Source: Flavobacterium sp. 90 (GTDB lineage: Bacteria; Bacteroidota; Bacteroidia; Flavobacteriales; Flavobacteriaceae). Taken from it: DNA of 64,000 nucleotides. Location: NCBI RefSeq assembly GCF_004339525.1, contig NZ_SMGE01000001.1:5952001-6016000 (forward strand), read 5' to 3'. A program made the translations under genes and the position numbers. This document shows, in pieces, positions 52,720-61,693 of this stretch. Below the pieces are notes generated by a model. The model saw nothing but the letters and a program-made list of their open reading frames with translations, was not told where the DNA came from and did no database searches. How positions within the stretch are numbered: the stretch's first letter is position 1; each line of letters starts with the position of its first letter.

Positions 52720-55332
52720 TTAAAATTTAAAATTATAAGAAACTCCAGGTACTACCCCAAAAATTGATAGTCTTCTGGTTTCATTTGCTCCTGTATCATC
52801 ATTTGTTGCAAATGTCATTGAAGCAGCATTTTTTCTATTGTACACATTATAAAGACTGAATACCCAGTAGCTTTGCCATCCTTTCTTTTTGTCTGGTTTT
52901 GGTGTATAAGTCGCCGCCAAATCTAAGTGATGAAAAAGTGGTAATCTGTTTTCATTTCTAAGAGAGAAATTAGGAATATTGATTCCGCCAAATTCATAAT
53001 ATCCGTTTGCATATGTCACCGGCTGTCCAGATTGCAGCGTGAAATTACCATTAAAAGACCATTTAGGACTGTATTCATAACTTCCTACAATGCTCAGATT
53101 GTGCAGTTTGTCGTATCCTGACAAATACCACTCACCATTTGCAACACCAGGTTCTTCTGGAGTTCTTCCGGGTGTTTTTTGTTCTGCTCTTGATAAAGTA
53201 TACGAAACCCATCCTGTAAGACGTCCGGTATTCTTTCTCAGCGATAATTCCATACCGTATGATCTGGCTTTACCATTCAGGATCACCTGTTCTACATTAT
53301 TATTTGCCAGAATATTTGCTCCGTCTATATAGTCAATACGGTTTTGGATTTTCTTATAAAACAATTCTCCTTCAAAAGAATAATCTTTGTCCTTAAAATT
53401 TTTAAAATATCCTACTGCGTATTGATCCAGAATCTGTGGTTTTGCAAAAGGTCCGCTTGGTGTCCAGATCGTCATTGGCAAAGGCGACTGTGTATTTGAC
53501 AACATATGAATGTATTGTGCCATTCTGTTATAACTTGCTTTTACAGATGTTTCGTCGTTAAAAGCATATGATAATGAAGCTCTTGGCTCCAGATTATCAA
53601 ATTTACTTATTGTTTCTCCGCTTTTATAAGAGATAGTTCCCGTTGGAGTTCCTTTTTCATAAATATGATATAACGGATTATAGACTACTGCCTGCCCGTT
53701 TTCATACGTGCTTATTTCCTCGCCTCCTAAACGATAAAACATACTATACCGAAGTCCGTATCTTAAATTCAGTTTCTCTGTAATCTGATGTTCGAAGTCT
53801 AAATAAACCGAAGATTCAAAAGCATATTTTCTATCTAATTGTTTGTAATTAAACTGCGAAACTGAGTTGGTAGGTTCTACCGTTCCGGGATTAAAATTAT
53901 AATATTGACCGTCGATTCCGTAGTTTAGTTTTAGCTTTTCTGATAAAGTATGATTCCAGGCATACTTAAGTCCCGAAGTCTGGATGTTATTATTCCATTT
54001 AAAAAACTCTGTAGGTAAGCCAAGATTAAATCTGTAATCACTATAGAAAACGGATAAATTAGCACTTAAATTATCCGAAAACTTATGCTTCCAGTTTAAG
54101 GTTCCCATGGTATTTCCAAAGGTGCTGGTAAAACGATTATCGATATCAAAAACATCATTTCCAAAGTATCCCGAAAAAGAAAGCGTATTATTAGCGCCAA
54201 AACGGTAATTAAGTTTCGCGTTAAGATCATAAAACATCGCTGAATTACTGTTATCTGCCAGTTTCAAAAATAAATGGGCATAAGAAGTACGTCCTGCGAC
54301 AATAAATGAACCTTTTCCTTTCTCGATAGGTCCTTGTACCAAAAGTCGGCTTGATATTAAACCAATTCCTCCATTAACTTTATATTCTTCAAAATCTCCG
54401 GTTTGTTGCGTTACATCAAGAACTGAAGAAACACGTCCACCAAATTTAGAAGGAATTCCACCTTTATATAATTCTAATCCGTTTATAATATCAGCATTAA
54501 AAATAGAGAAGAATCCAAACATGTGAGAATCACCATATACCGGAGCGCCATCCAAAAGAATTAAATTTTGATCTGCTGCACCACCACGAACATTAAATCC
54601 TGACGAAGCTTCTCCGGCATTTGTAACTCCGGGCAATGTCAATAATGATTTTAAAGGATCCGGCTCACCCATAGCGGCTGGAATTCTTTTAATCTCGGCC
54701 ATCGAAAGCTTGCTAACACTCATTTGAGTATTCTTTACATCAACAGCTTTGCTTGTGGTTATAATCACTTGTTCCAGCTCCTGACTGTCAGAATCCATTG
54801 TAAAATTTATCCTTGAATCATCAGATACGGTTATTTTCGTTTCTTTATTTTTTAAACCAATATAACTAATCGCAACAGTATAACTTCCTTTATCCAGGTC
54901 TATAGCAAACATTCCGTTTCTGTCTGTTGTTACGCCTGTTTCCAGTTCTTTTATATAAACATTTGCTCCAATAATAGGTTCATTATTATCGTCAAAAACC
55001 TGTCCGGTCAGCTTGTTTTTTTTTTTAGCTGTTTTTGTTGCTTTTTGCTTCACAAAAATGTTGTTGCCAACGATCGAAAACTGAACTGTTGCAGTTTTAT
55101 TTAATTCATTAACAAGATCTTTTATTTCAATATTTTTATATGTTTTTTGGTGGGTAAAATAATGCTGACTTGTATTGATCTGATCTGTAAAGGCAAATTT
55201 AAAATCGGTTTGATTTTCAATTTGTTTAAAGAATTCTTTTAAAGCTACCGTTTTATCTACCGTTACTGTAACGTTTTGGGAGAACGCACTTAAACCGAAT
55301 AAAAAAAAGCATGCGGAAATTATATGCTTCAT
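52720..55332 (-). CDS. TonB-dependent receptor with STN signalling domain
   Basis: The 870-residue receptor has a signal peptide (about 1-18) and a secretin/TonB N-terminal (STN) domain (about 20-92; VALKEFFKQIENQTDFKFAF). A carboxypeptidase-regulatory-like domain (about 107-180, LTGQVFDDNNEPIIGANVYI), a plug (VDVKNTQMSVSKLS, LLTLPGVTNAGEASSGFNVRGG) and a barrel ending GVSYNFKF follow. The STN domain normally contacts the periplasmic FecR part. With the upstream sigma and FecR genes it makes a cell-surface signalling system that senses and imports an unknown ligand. Confidence 0.93.
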   Translation of the reverse strand: MKHIISACFFLFGLSAFSQNVTVTVDKTVALKEFFKQIENQTDFKFAFTDQINTSQHYFTHQKTYKNIEIKDLVNELNKTATVQFSIVGNNIFVKQKATKTAKKKNKLTGQVFDDNNEPIIGANVYIKELETGVTTDRNGMFAIDLDKGSYTVAISYIGLKNKETKITVSDDSRINFTMDSDSQELEQVIITTSKAVDVKNTQMSVSKLSMAEIKRIPAAMGEPDPLKSLLTLPGVTNAGEASSGFNVRGGAADQNLILLDGAPVYGDSHMFGFFSIFNADIINGLELYKGGIPSKFGGRVSSVLDVTQQTGDFEEYKVNGGIGLISSRLLVQGPIEKGKGSFIVAGRTSYAHLFLKLADNSNSAMFYDLNAKLNYRFGANNTLSFSGYFGNDVFDIDNRFTSTFGNTMGTLNWKHKFSDNLSANLSVFYSDYRFNLGLPTEFFKWNNNIQTSGLKYAWNHTLSEKLKLNYGIDGQYYNFNPGTVEPTNSVSQFNYKQLDRKYAFESSVYLDFEHQITEKLNLRYGLRYSMFYRLGGEEISTYENGQAVVYNPLYHIYEKGTPTGTISYKSGETISKFDNLEPRASLSYAFNDETSVKASYNRMAQYIHMLSNTQSPLPMTIWTPSGPFAKPQILDQYAVGYFKNFKDKDYSFEGELFYKKIQNRIDYIDGANILANNNVEQVILNGKARSYGMELSLRKNTGRLTGWVSYTLSRAEQKTPGRTPEEPGVANGEWYLSGYDKLHNLSIVGSYEYSPKWSFNGNFTLQSGQPVTYANGYYEFGGINIPNFSLRNENRLPLFHHLDLAATYTPKPDKKKGWQSYWVFSLYNVYNRKNAASMTFATNDDTGANETRRLSIFGVVPGVSYNFKF

Positions 55333-55443
55333 GAAATTTTGTATTTTTGAATATTATTAAATGGAATAGTTTCATACTATCCTTACTATGAGGAGGATGT
55401 GTAGTTTCGCGGCTAGTGCATCCTTTTCTTTTCTATTTCTTTT

Positions 55444-56286
55444 CTATTGAAAAGTAACTTCTTTTAATTCATCGTTTATTTCAAAGTTTAGGTTATACAT
55501 TTCTGATATTAATTGTACAATTATTTTTAAATCTTCTTTTTTATTGATTCTTACCGTAATTCGCTGATTTGAATATTCTGCCGGAATTATCACTTTATAA
55601 CCGTAATTCTCCTGAATATAAACACTTACATCGCTTAATTTTTGGTTGTCAAAATCAATAAACCTGCTAAACTCAGTTACTTCGGCCGTATTGTTTGCAT
55701 ACGTAAATGTTTCGCCCGGAACGAGAATCCATTTTTTGTCCTGATTTTTTACGCTCATCTCAACGCTTCCTTCAAAAAGGGAAACACTCACACTATTTTT
55801 TGAACTTCCTTTTACCGTAAATGAAGTTCCTAAAACGGTTGTTGTTGTTTCTTTGCAAAAAACCTGAAAAGGATGTTTCTTGTCTTTTTGAACTTTAAAA
55901 TATCCTTCACCTTCAATTTCTATTTTTCTGTTTGTTTCGAAATTATTGGCATAGGTAAGTTTAGAATGGGGACTTAACTCAACTCTGGAACTATCCGGTA
56001 AGAAAACAGTTTTTATTTTTGATGTTGTGTTTTCAATTACATTAGAAGCAATAAATACATTTTGTGTTACAGAATCTCTGTTAAAATAAAGTCCGGTTCC
56101 AATCAATGCAAATACTAAAACTGCCGCCGCTGCCGCATAACGCCAAATCTTAAATTTTGGCTTCTTTGCCGAAAAAGCTTTAGATTGAAAATCTTCCCAC
56201 GAAGCTTCTTTCTCACTATCGGAGTGTGAAATAGGAACTTCGTCCCAGATCTTTTTTAATTCGTCTTCTATTTTTTTATCACTCAT
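55444..56286 (-). CDS. FecR-type anti-sigma factor
   Basis: The 280-residue protein has a cytoplasmic N-terminal part (1-45), one membrane helix (about 47-67; YAAAAAVLVFALIGTGLYF), and a periplasmic FecR domain (about 90-195; KTVFLPDSSRVELSPHSKL, VLGTSFTVKGS, VSLFEGSVEMSV). A C-terminal DUF4974-like region ends the protein (SVYIQENYGYKVIIP). It should hold the ECF sigma factor inactive until the TonB receptor signals. It is separated from the small gene at 56299 by 12 bp. Confidence 0.92.
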   Translation of the reverse strand: MSDKKIEDELKKIWDEVPISHSDSEKEASWEDFQSKAFSAKKPKFKIWRYAAAAAVLVFALIGTGLYFNRDSVTQNVFIASNVIENTTSKIKTVFLPDSSRVELSPHSKLTYANNFETNRKIEIEGEGYFKVQKDKKHPFQVFCKETTTTVLGTSFTVKGSSKNSVSVSLFEGSVEMSVKNQDKKWILVPGETFTYANNTAEVTEFSRFIDFDNQKLSDVSVYIQENYGYKVIIPAEYSNQRITVRINKKEDLKIIVQLISEMYNLNFEINDELKEVTFQ

Positions 56287-56298
56287 ATCTTTGGGGCG

Positions 56299-56514
56299 TT
56301 AAAGTTTCTGACAATAAAATCCTTGTTTATTAAAAACACCATAAACCATTTCTTTAATTTCTCTGTTGGTTTCGATTTTTAGAACATGATTAGAATCTTC
56401 CAGATCAAAATTCATGATACAATCAGAAATAACAAATTGAAGAAGCCTTACAATAAAACGTGCGTCTTCCTTGGTTGTAATATCTGTTTTGTAAGCTTCT
56501 ATATTGGTTTTCAT
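56299..56514 (-). CDS. Small conserved-looking protein between sigma and FecR genes
   Basis: The 71-residue product starts MKTNIEAYKTDITTKEDARF and has no signal. A start 33 bp upstream is in frame, but the ATG at 56514 fits better. The pattern (TDITTKEDARFIVRLL... ISDCIMNFDLED... ETNREIKEMVYGVFNKQGFYCQ) recalls small heavy-metal-associated-domain-like proteins of Bacteroidota but lacks CxxC. The 41 bp from the sigma gene and 12 bp to FecR suggest one operon. Function unknown. Confidence 0.6.
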   Translation of the reverse strand: MKTNIEAYKTDITTKEDARFIVRLLQFVISDCIMNFDLEDSNHVLKIETNREIKEMVYGVFNKQGFYCQKL

Positions 56515-56555
56515 GATGTCGTTTTTATATATAACAAACGAGATCACAAAAGTTC

Positions 56556-57077
56556 CTAATGGTTTTCGATTTTTTTTCGAATAAATTTACTGGCGAGATA
56601 AATATGATTGGCAATTGTCTTTTCAGAAAGTTCTGTCATTGCTGCAATCTCCTTATAACTAAGATTTTCCAGTTTGTGTAGTGTATATATTTTTTGTTGT
56701 TGCTCCGGAAGAAGATTTATGAAATTATATAATATTTCTTGTCTTTCTTCAAAAACTTCGGTTTCTGTGTCTTCTTCTTCGGCCTGAACGTGAAAAGAAT
56801 CAAGCTGAATGATCTTATTCTCTCGATTTACGTGATTGATGATAATGTTCTTGCAAATGGTGAACAATTGTTTGTCAAACAAAACGTCTTCATTTAGCAA
56901 TTCTCTTTTATTATAAAGTCTTAAAAAAGTTTCCTGAACAAAATCCTGCGGAGTAAGAACTGTAAAGTTAAATCGTCTGGCAATGTTTATAAGTTTATCA
57001 TAGTAATTAAGGTAAGCTTCCTTGAAAGAAGCCTCATTACCTTTTTTTAAACTTAATATAAACTTTCTATTGTCCAT
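56556..57077 (-). CDS. ECF RNA polymerase sigma factor
   Basis: The 173-residue sigma-70-family protein has region 2 at about 22-90 (DKLINIARRFN, PQDFVQETFLRLYN) and region 4 at about 118-170 (LLPEQQQKIYTLHKLENLSYKEIAAMTELSEKTIANHI). It is the first gene of the sigma/small protein/FecR/TonB receptor/DUF4249 cluster and is expected to be released by FecR and to transcribe the receptor genes. The length is typical of FecI-like sigmas. Confidence 0.93.
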   Translation of the reverse strand: MDNRKFILSLKKGNEASFKEAYLNYYDKLINIARRFNFTVLTPQDFVQETFLRLYNKRELLNEDVLFDKQLFTICKNIIINHVNRENKIIQLDSFHVQAEEEDTETEVFEERQEILYNFINLLPEQQQKIYTLHKLENLSYKEIAAMTELSEKTIANHIYLASKFIRKKIENH

Positions 57078-57293
57078 AACTTAAATATGATAATTAGTCT
57101 AAACTCATTGTCTATTATAATATTGTATTATAAAAACGACGCCTTAAGACTACCTTAATCATTTTCTTAATAAATCCTAAGGTGCAAAGAACAGAAATAA
57201 ATTTTATTCTGGAATTATTTAACAGAAAATTATACTTTAATAAATCATTTCCTAAAATCAAAAATCACTTTCGTGAAAGAATGAAAAACAAAA

Positions 57294-57316
57294 AACCTCT
57301 TCAGAATGAAGAGGTT
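57294..57316 (-). terminator. Terminator of the alpha/beta hydrolase operon
   Basis: A perfect 9-bp inverted repeat (AACCTCTTC / GAAGAGGTT) with a 5-nt loop. On the minus strand it is followed by TTTTGTTTTT. Confidence 0.8.
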
Positions 57317-57370
57317 ATGATATTAACAAAAGAAACAACAAAAAGTATTTGTTGTTTTAAATTTTGATTA

Positions 57371-58192
57371 CTAAGATTTAATAAATGCCAGTAAATCTGC
57401 GTTGATTATGGCTGCGTGAGTTGTTGGCATTCCGTGTGGCAAACCGGGATACGTAATGATTTTTCCGTTTTTCAAAAGTTTGATTGCACTCAAAGCTGTC
57501 GTTGCATATGGAACAATCTGATCGTCTTCTCCGTGTAATATCAATACAGGAAAGTCAACACTTTTAAGATCTTCGGTAAAATTAGTTTCCGAGAATGCTT
57601 TTATACAATCGTAATGCGCTTTAATGCCGCCATTCATTCCCTGACGCCACCAATTGTCCTGAATTCCTTTTTTGATGTCTGCTCCTTCTCTATTATATCC
57701 GTAAAACGGAAATGTTATATCGTGGTAAAATTGCTGTCTGTTATTGGCGGTATTAGCACGAATATCGTCAAAAACTGCTAATGGAACTCCGTTTGGATTA
57801 TTGGCATCGACGATCATATAAGGCGTTACGGCACTTATAAGTACAACTTTCGAAACTTTGCTTTTTCCGTATTTTGCCGCATAATGAATCGCTTCTCCAC
57901 CTCCGGTTGAATGTCCAACATGTATTGCATCTTTTAAGCCCAAAAATGTTGTCAATTCATCTACATCAGCTGCATAAGTATCCATTTCGTTGCCTGTCGC
58001 AGTTTGCGTAGATCTGCCGTGTCCGCGTCTGTCGTGAGCAATTACTCTATATCCCTGCTCTAAGAAAAAAAATATTTGTGCATCCCAATCGTCTGCAGAC
58101 AATGGCCAACCATGATGAAAGAAAATTGGCTGCCCCGTTCCCAAATCTTTGTAATAAATCTCTGTTCCGTCTTTTACTGTAAACTTGCTCAT
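57371..58192 (-). CDS. Alpha/beta hydrolase, chloroperoxidase/arylesterase-like
   Basis: The 273-residue hydrolase has the nucleophile elbow GHSTGGGE (Ser about 95), the oxyanion-region HHGWP motif, an acid region HGEDDQIVPY, and the His in GLPHGMPTTH. It is closest in pattern to cofactor-free haloperoxidases or aryl esterases (YKDLGTGQPIFFHHGWPLSADDWDAQ). No signal peptide. It lies 90 bp downstream of a second alpha/beta hydrolase on the same strand, probably cotranscribed. Confidence 0.88.
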   Translation of the reverse strand: MSKFTVKDGTEIYYKDLGTGQPIFFHHGWPLSADDWDAQIFFFLEQGYRVIAHDRRGHGRSTQTATGNEMDTYAADVDELTTFLGLKDAIHVGHSTGGGEAIHYAAKYGKSKVSKVVLISAVTPYMIVDANNPNGVPLAVFDDIRANTANNRQQFYHDITFPFYGYNREGADIKKGIQDNWWRQGMNGGIKAHYDCIKAFSETNFTEDLKSVDFPVLILHGEDDQIVPYATTALSAIKLLKNGKIITYPGLPHGMPTTHAAIINADLLAFIKS

Positions 58193-58282
58193 TTTAATTT
58201 CGTTTAATGGGTTTATTAATGATTTAAAATTGAATTTGTCTTGCTTAACTTTATTTTCTAAACTAAAGTGTTTTGCAAAATT

Positions 58283-59053
58283 TTATAATCCTTCGTACCA
58301 ATCTAAAATATAGTCTGCAACGGATTCCCATCCTTTTTCACCACAAATAAAATGGCTTTTGCCTTGAAAGATCTTCAAATCGACACGACTGTTTTTATCT
58401 GAATATTTATTTGCTAATGTGGTTGTAAGCTCAGGCGAAAATATATTATCACTTCCGCCGCCAATAAATAATATAGGCTGATGCGGTTTTTTAAAATCAA
58501 TATTAGAAAAAGAGTTTAATACTAATTCTCTGTTTACTTTAAAACTTTCCGGCACTGCAAAATCATCATAAGCTTTTGCTCTTTCTGAAGATGGCAATGT
58601 GTTAAAAAAGTTTCTATCATACCAATCGCGATTTCCTAAAAAATACTTTTTGCCAGAGAAAAAACCAAATGCAGGAAGTGCTGCTTTTAAAGTTGAAAGT
58701 GGAGGAAAAACATTCTTTGGAGGTGCGCCATCTATACTTACTGCAGCAGCAACTTTGTCTAGTTCCAGCAATTTCATTACTGCCATTCCTGCCATAGAAT
58801 GCCCAATAACTAATGGTTTTTCGGGCAAGGTTTTAATTAGTTCCAGAAGATTATTTATCACATCAATAAATCCTGTTCCGGTAAGCGCAGGATGAACCTG
58901 ATTTCTTAAATCTGCCGGAACTCCTTCGTGTCCCGGATTTGCCGGTGTGTAAACTTTATAGCCCTTTTGTTCGTAATGGGTTTTCCAATTTTCCCAAGTG
59001 AGGTTGTTTACAAAATTTCCGTGAATAAGAATTATGGATTTTGATTTTGTCAT
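58283..59053 (-). CDS. Alpha/beta hydrolase
   Basis: The 256-residue hydrolase has IILIHGNFVNNLTW near the N-terminus, the nucleophile motif IGHSMAGMAV (Ser about 86), an acidic FIGGGSDNIFSP segment, and the His in FQGKSHFICGEKGW. It is cytoplasmic. The substrate is not predictable. It is probably the first gene of a two-gene unit with the hydrolase at 57371, driven from the box at 59203. Confidence 0.85.
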   Translation of the reverse strand: MTKSKSIILIHGNFVNNLTWENWKTHYEQKGYKVYTPANPGHEGVPADLRNQVHPALTGTGFIDVINNLLELIKTLPEKPLVIGHSMAGMAVMKLLELDKVAAAVSIDGAPPKNVFPPLSTLKAALPAFGFFSGKKYFLGNRDWYDRNFFNTLPSSERAKAYDDFAVPESFKVNRELVLNSFSNIDFKKPHQPILFIGGGSDNIFSPELTTTLANKYSDKNSRVDLKIFQGKSHFICGEKGWESVADYILDWYEGL

Positions 59054-59202
59054 AAGATTTAATATTTAATGAGTAATAAAGTATGGATAATGACGATGTA
59101 CTATTTTTTAAGGTCAAATTATTACTCTGATATTCCTTAGAATAAATCAGTCTGATTATGTCCTTAGTTTTGCGATCTCGAAAATTCAGGCAACCATTAA
59201 GC

Positions 59203-59231
59203 CAAATATACAAAATACTAACTATCAACAA
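59203..59231 (-). promoter_or_regulatory. Candidate promoter of the alpha/beta hydrolase pair
   Basis: The minus strand reads TTG (59229-59231), 18-bp gap, TATATTTG (59203-59210), the latter exact. It lies 150 bp upstream of the first hydrolase. Confidence 0.45.
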
Positions 59232-59391
59232 CTTAAACCTTTAAAAATATTTTATCTATCGCTACATTTCGCTAATTTTTCAATGCTTTTATGATATATA
59301 ACAAAAAATGCATTCCGCGAAAAGACATAAAATTCACCCGTGATATCCATGCTTTTGATTACTTAACAGTTTAATTAAGAAAGTAATTAGA

Positions 59392-59505
59392 AAAATCCGT
59401 TTTTATCTGCGTTTTTACGAAGTAAATCTGTTTTATCCGCGTCAAAATTAGAGGCTGATTTTACTGATTCGCTAAAGCGAAAACGCTCATAAAAACGGAT
59501 TTTAT
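59392..59505. repeat. Palindromic repeat, inverted copy of the 27443-27554 core
   Basis: End arms AAAATCCGTTTTTATC and complement bracket a core that is close to the reverse complement of that at 27443-27554 (TTTTTACGAAGTAAATCTGT, TTCGCTAAAGCGAAAACG). The left flank CTTAACAGTTTAAT--GAAAGTAATTAG is shared in the same orientation at both sites. The rest of 59054-59626 has only the promoter boxes. Confidence 0.8.
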
Positions 59506-59588
59506 TTTCTAAAAGCTTAACTTAATAACATTACCTTCAGGGACTATATTTTACTAATTAATACAAGTAAAGCAATTGACTTTTTTAC

Positions 59589-59596
59589 TAAATTTG
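59589..59596 (+). promoter_or_regulatory. Candidate -7 box of the isochorismatase-like gene
   Basis: TAAATTTG, exact, 31 bp before the ATG at 59627. It shows that the upstream in-frame start at 59576 is unlikely. No good -33. Confidence 0.42.
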
Positions 59597-59626
59597 GTTG
59601 AATTATCTAAACAAAAATTAAAGTAT

Positions 59627-60169
59627 ATGAAGATTTTACCATCAAATTCTACGTTGCTTGTCATTGATGTACAGGAAAAATTATTGCCAAAGATTTATGA
59701 AAATCAAGACGTAATGAAAAATGTAATCTGGGCAATAGATTTGGCTAAAATAATTGGTATTCCAATGCTTTTAACGGAACATTGTCCAGAAAAAATTGGA
59801 ACTACGCCAGCGATAATCAGAGAAAAATTTGAAGAAAATGATATTGTCACAAAGACTTATTTTTCGGCAGTTCGCGAAGGAAATCTTCTGGAACACATTC
59901 AAAAAGAAAGAAAACAAATTATTGTCGCAGGAACCGAAGCTCATATTTGTGTACAACAATCAGTTTTGGATTTTCTGGAATTAGGGTATAAAGTTTTTAT
60001 ATTGGATTCGGCTGTGGGAACCCGAAATCCAATTGATAAAGAAAGAGCATTACAAAGAATGCAGCAAAATGGTGCCGAAATAATTACTAAAGATATGCTT
60101 GCGTTTGAATGGCTCGAAAAAGCAGAAACAGAACTTTTTAAGATTGTGCTTAATCGGTTTATTAAATAG
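59627..60169 (+). CDS. Isochorismatase-family hydrolase
   Basis: The 180-residue cysteine hydrolase has the family triad pattern: Asp in LLVIDVQEKLL, Lys likely in the FSAVREGNLLEHI area, and Cys in GTEAHICVQQSVLDF (about 107). A likely cis-peptide motif and length fit YcaC/nicotinamidase-like enzymes, but the substrate is unknown. The ATG at 59627 is chosen because a -7 box at 59589 lies inside the longer frame. Cytoplasmic. The convergent small ORF at 60180 follows. Confidence 0.88.
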   Translation: MKILPSNSTLLVIDVQEKLLPKIYENQDVMKNVIWAIDLAKIIGIPMLLTEHCPEKIGTTPAIIREKFEENDIVTKTYFSAVREGNLLEHIQKERKQIIVAGTEAHICVQQSVLDFLELGYKVFILDSAVGTRNPIDKERALQRMQQNGAEIITKDMLAFEWLEKAETELFKIVLNRFIK

Positions 60170-60179
60170 AATAAATAAA

Positions 60180-60518
60180 TTATTCAAAAAAGTTCTTTGC
60201 CTTTTTCGTTAAAAAAAGCTCGTATTTATAATTTTTCCTGTTCTTTCTAAATACATATAAAAGCTTTGAATTGGCTTTCTTTACGATTTTATCTCCTTCT
60301 TCAATACAATCATTTTTATCAAAAATATAGCTTGTAAAAGCATATTCAGTTCTAATGCTATCATAAAATATTATATATCCATTTTGCTTAATATCAATTC
60401 TTTTAATTTCGAAATTATAGTCAATTGCATATTCTCTTTTGGACTCATAAACATTTGAAATTAAAATCGCTGTAAGTACACCGACAAAACCTATTATCAA
60501 ATAAAATGCTCTTTTCAT
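60180..60518 (-). CDS. Small membrane-anchored protein, unknown
   Basis: The 112-residue product starts MKRAFYLIIGFVGVLTAILI, a single N-terminal membrane anchor, followed by a basic, beta-rich extracytoplasmic domain (DYNFEIKRIDIKQNGYIIFYD...KYELFLTKKAKNFFE). An in-frame Met 54 bp upstream is less likely because it would precede the anchor with a polar stretch. Not recognised. Confidence 0.6.
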   Translation of the reverse strand: MKRAFYLIIGFVGVLTAILISNVYESKREYAIDYNFEIKRIDIKQNGYIIFYDSIRTEYAFTSYIFDKNDCIEEGDKIVKKANSKLLYVFRKNRKNYKYELFLTKKAKNFFE

Positions 60519-60667
60519 TTTAGCTATTAAACCTTTAAAATTAACAGTCATCAAATAGAAGCAAAAAAACAATTTTTATCAAAATATTGAATATTAATTT
60601 ATTGTTACTTTTTTTAATAAACTGATTCTGGTTAAGGAAAAATCTATAATTCTACAGCAAATAAATC

Positions 60668-60727
60668 TCTCGCAAAAACGCAATCCTGTCCTGAAGTTTT
60701 GGGTTTAAACTTTGTAACCTTGCGAGA
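60668..60727. repeat. TCTCGCAA-arm inverted repeat
   Basis: Arms TCTCGCAA (60668-60675) and TTGCGAGA (60720-60727). Related to the elements near 5560 and 51780. It may help end the transcript of the GNAT gene at 60757. Confidence 0.45.
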
Positions 60728-60756
60728 TTAATTTTATTACTTACAGCTTAATTTAA

Positions 60757-61404
60757 TTATTTATTTTTCGGATCATATAACATTGCCGTACATAAACAAT
60801 TTTTTCTTTCTTTACTTATCAAAATTGGGCAATTGACGCATAATTTACAATTCTCCCAGAAAACCTCATCTGTCGTTAATTCCGAATAAGTAACGGGTTC
60901 AAAACCTAGTTCGTGATTCATTTTCATAACTGCCAATCCTGTGGTTAAACTGAAAATGCTGGCTTCGGGATATTTTTGACGGCTTAATTCAAAAATCTTT
61001 CTTTTAATTCTTTTTGCAAGTCCTGTATGTCTGAATTGTGGTGCAACTATTAATCCTGAATTCGAAACATATTTGTCATTTTCCCAAGAAGAAATAAACG
61101 AGAAACCTGCCCACGATCCGTCTGGTGCAAAAGCAATAATTGCTTCACCATTTTTTATTTTTAATTCGAGCGATTCAGGAGAACGACCGGAAATTCCTGT
61201 TCCTCGCGCTAAAGCAGAAGATAAAGTTGTATCGCAAATTTCTTTTACCCAAAAAATATGATTCGCATTAGCAACCTCAATCGTAAAATCGAGTAATTCT
61301 TCGGGAATTTTATCGTTTGAGAATAATGTTGTTTTATCCGGAAATGAATTAGGCAATGGAAAAATTTTGCCTGAAAAATCTATGGGGGGAAGTTCAGTTT
61401 TCAT
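60757..61404 (-). CDS. GNAT acetyltransferase with Cys-rich C-terminus
   Basis: The 215-residue protein has a GNAT-like core (about 75-170): FSFISSWENDKYVSNSGLIVAPQFRHTGLAKRIKRKIF, where the R-x2-G-x-A segment is the acetyl-CoA pyrophosphate loop, then LGFEPVTYSELT. The C-terminus adds a five-Cys tail (CKLCVNCP, NCLC), not typical of GNAT, which could bind a metal. The ATG at 61404 is preferred to a Met 21 bp upstream. The acceptor substrate is unknown. Confidence 0.75.
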   Translation of the reverse strand: MKTELPPIDFSGKIFPLPNSFPDKTTLFSNDKIPEELLDFTIEVANANHIFWVKEICDTTLSSALARGTGISGRSPESLELKIKNGEAIIAFAPDGSWAGFSFISSWENDKYVSNSGLIVAPQFRHTGLAKRIKRKIFELSRQKYPEASIFSLTTGLAVMKMNHELGFEPVTYSELTTDEVFWENCKLCVNCPILISKERKNCLCTAMLYDPKNK

Positions 61405-61630
61405 ATTTGATATTTGGAAATACAAAACCGAAAATTCAAATCCTATACCGCAATTACATTACAACAGAACTATAAGTGTTACAATCTGTTTATCTTGAAC
61501 TTACGGAACAAACAAGACTTTTCTGCTTATAAATATAGCTATCAAAATGATACGCTTTTATCATTTTGGTATCGTTGCTTTTCTATTTTAATCTGTTTAA
61601 AAATTTTCTAAAAATTAAGTACAATTTTTC

Positions 61631-61661
61631 AAATACCGATCGGTATTTATGATTATATTTG
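61631..61661 (+). promoter_or_regulatory. TetR operator and promoter of the regulator gene
   Basis: A perfect 18-bp palindrome AAATACCGATCGGTATTT (61631-61648) lies 5 bp before an exact -7 box TATATTTG (61654-61661). It thus covers the expected -33 region. Autoregulation is inferred. Confidence 0.7.
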
Positions 61662-61693
61662 TTGTGATCTTATTCATTTCTAAAATAAAAATT

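Noticed and set aside
57182..57367. 61-codon plus-strand frame
   Set aside because: It spans the terminator hairpin at 57294-57316 and has no recognisable features.
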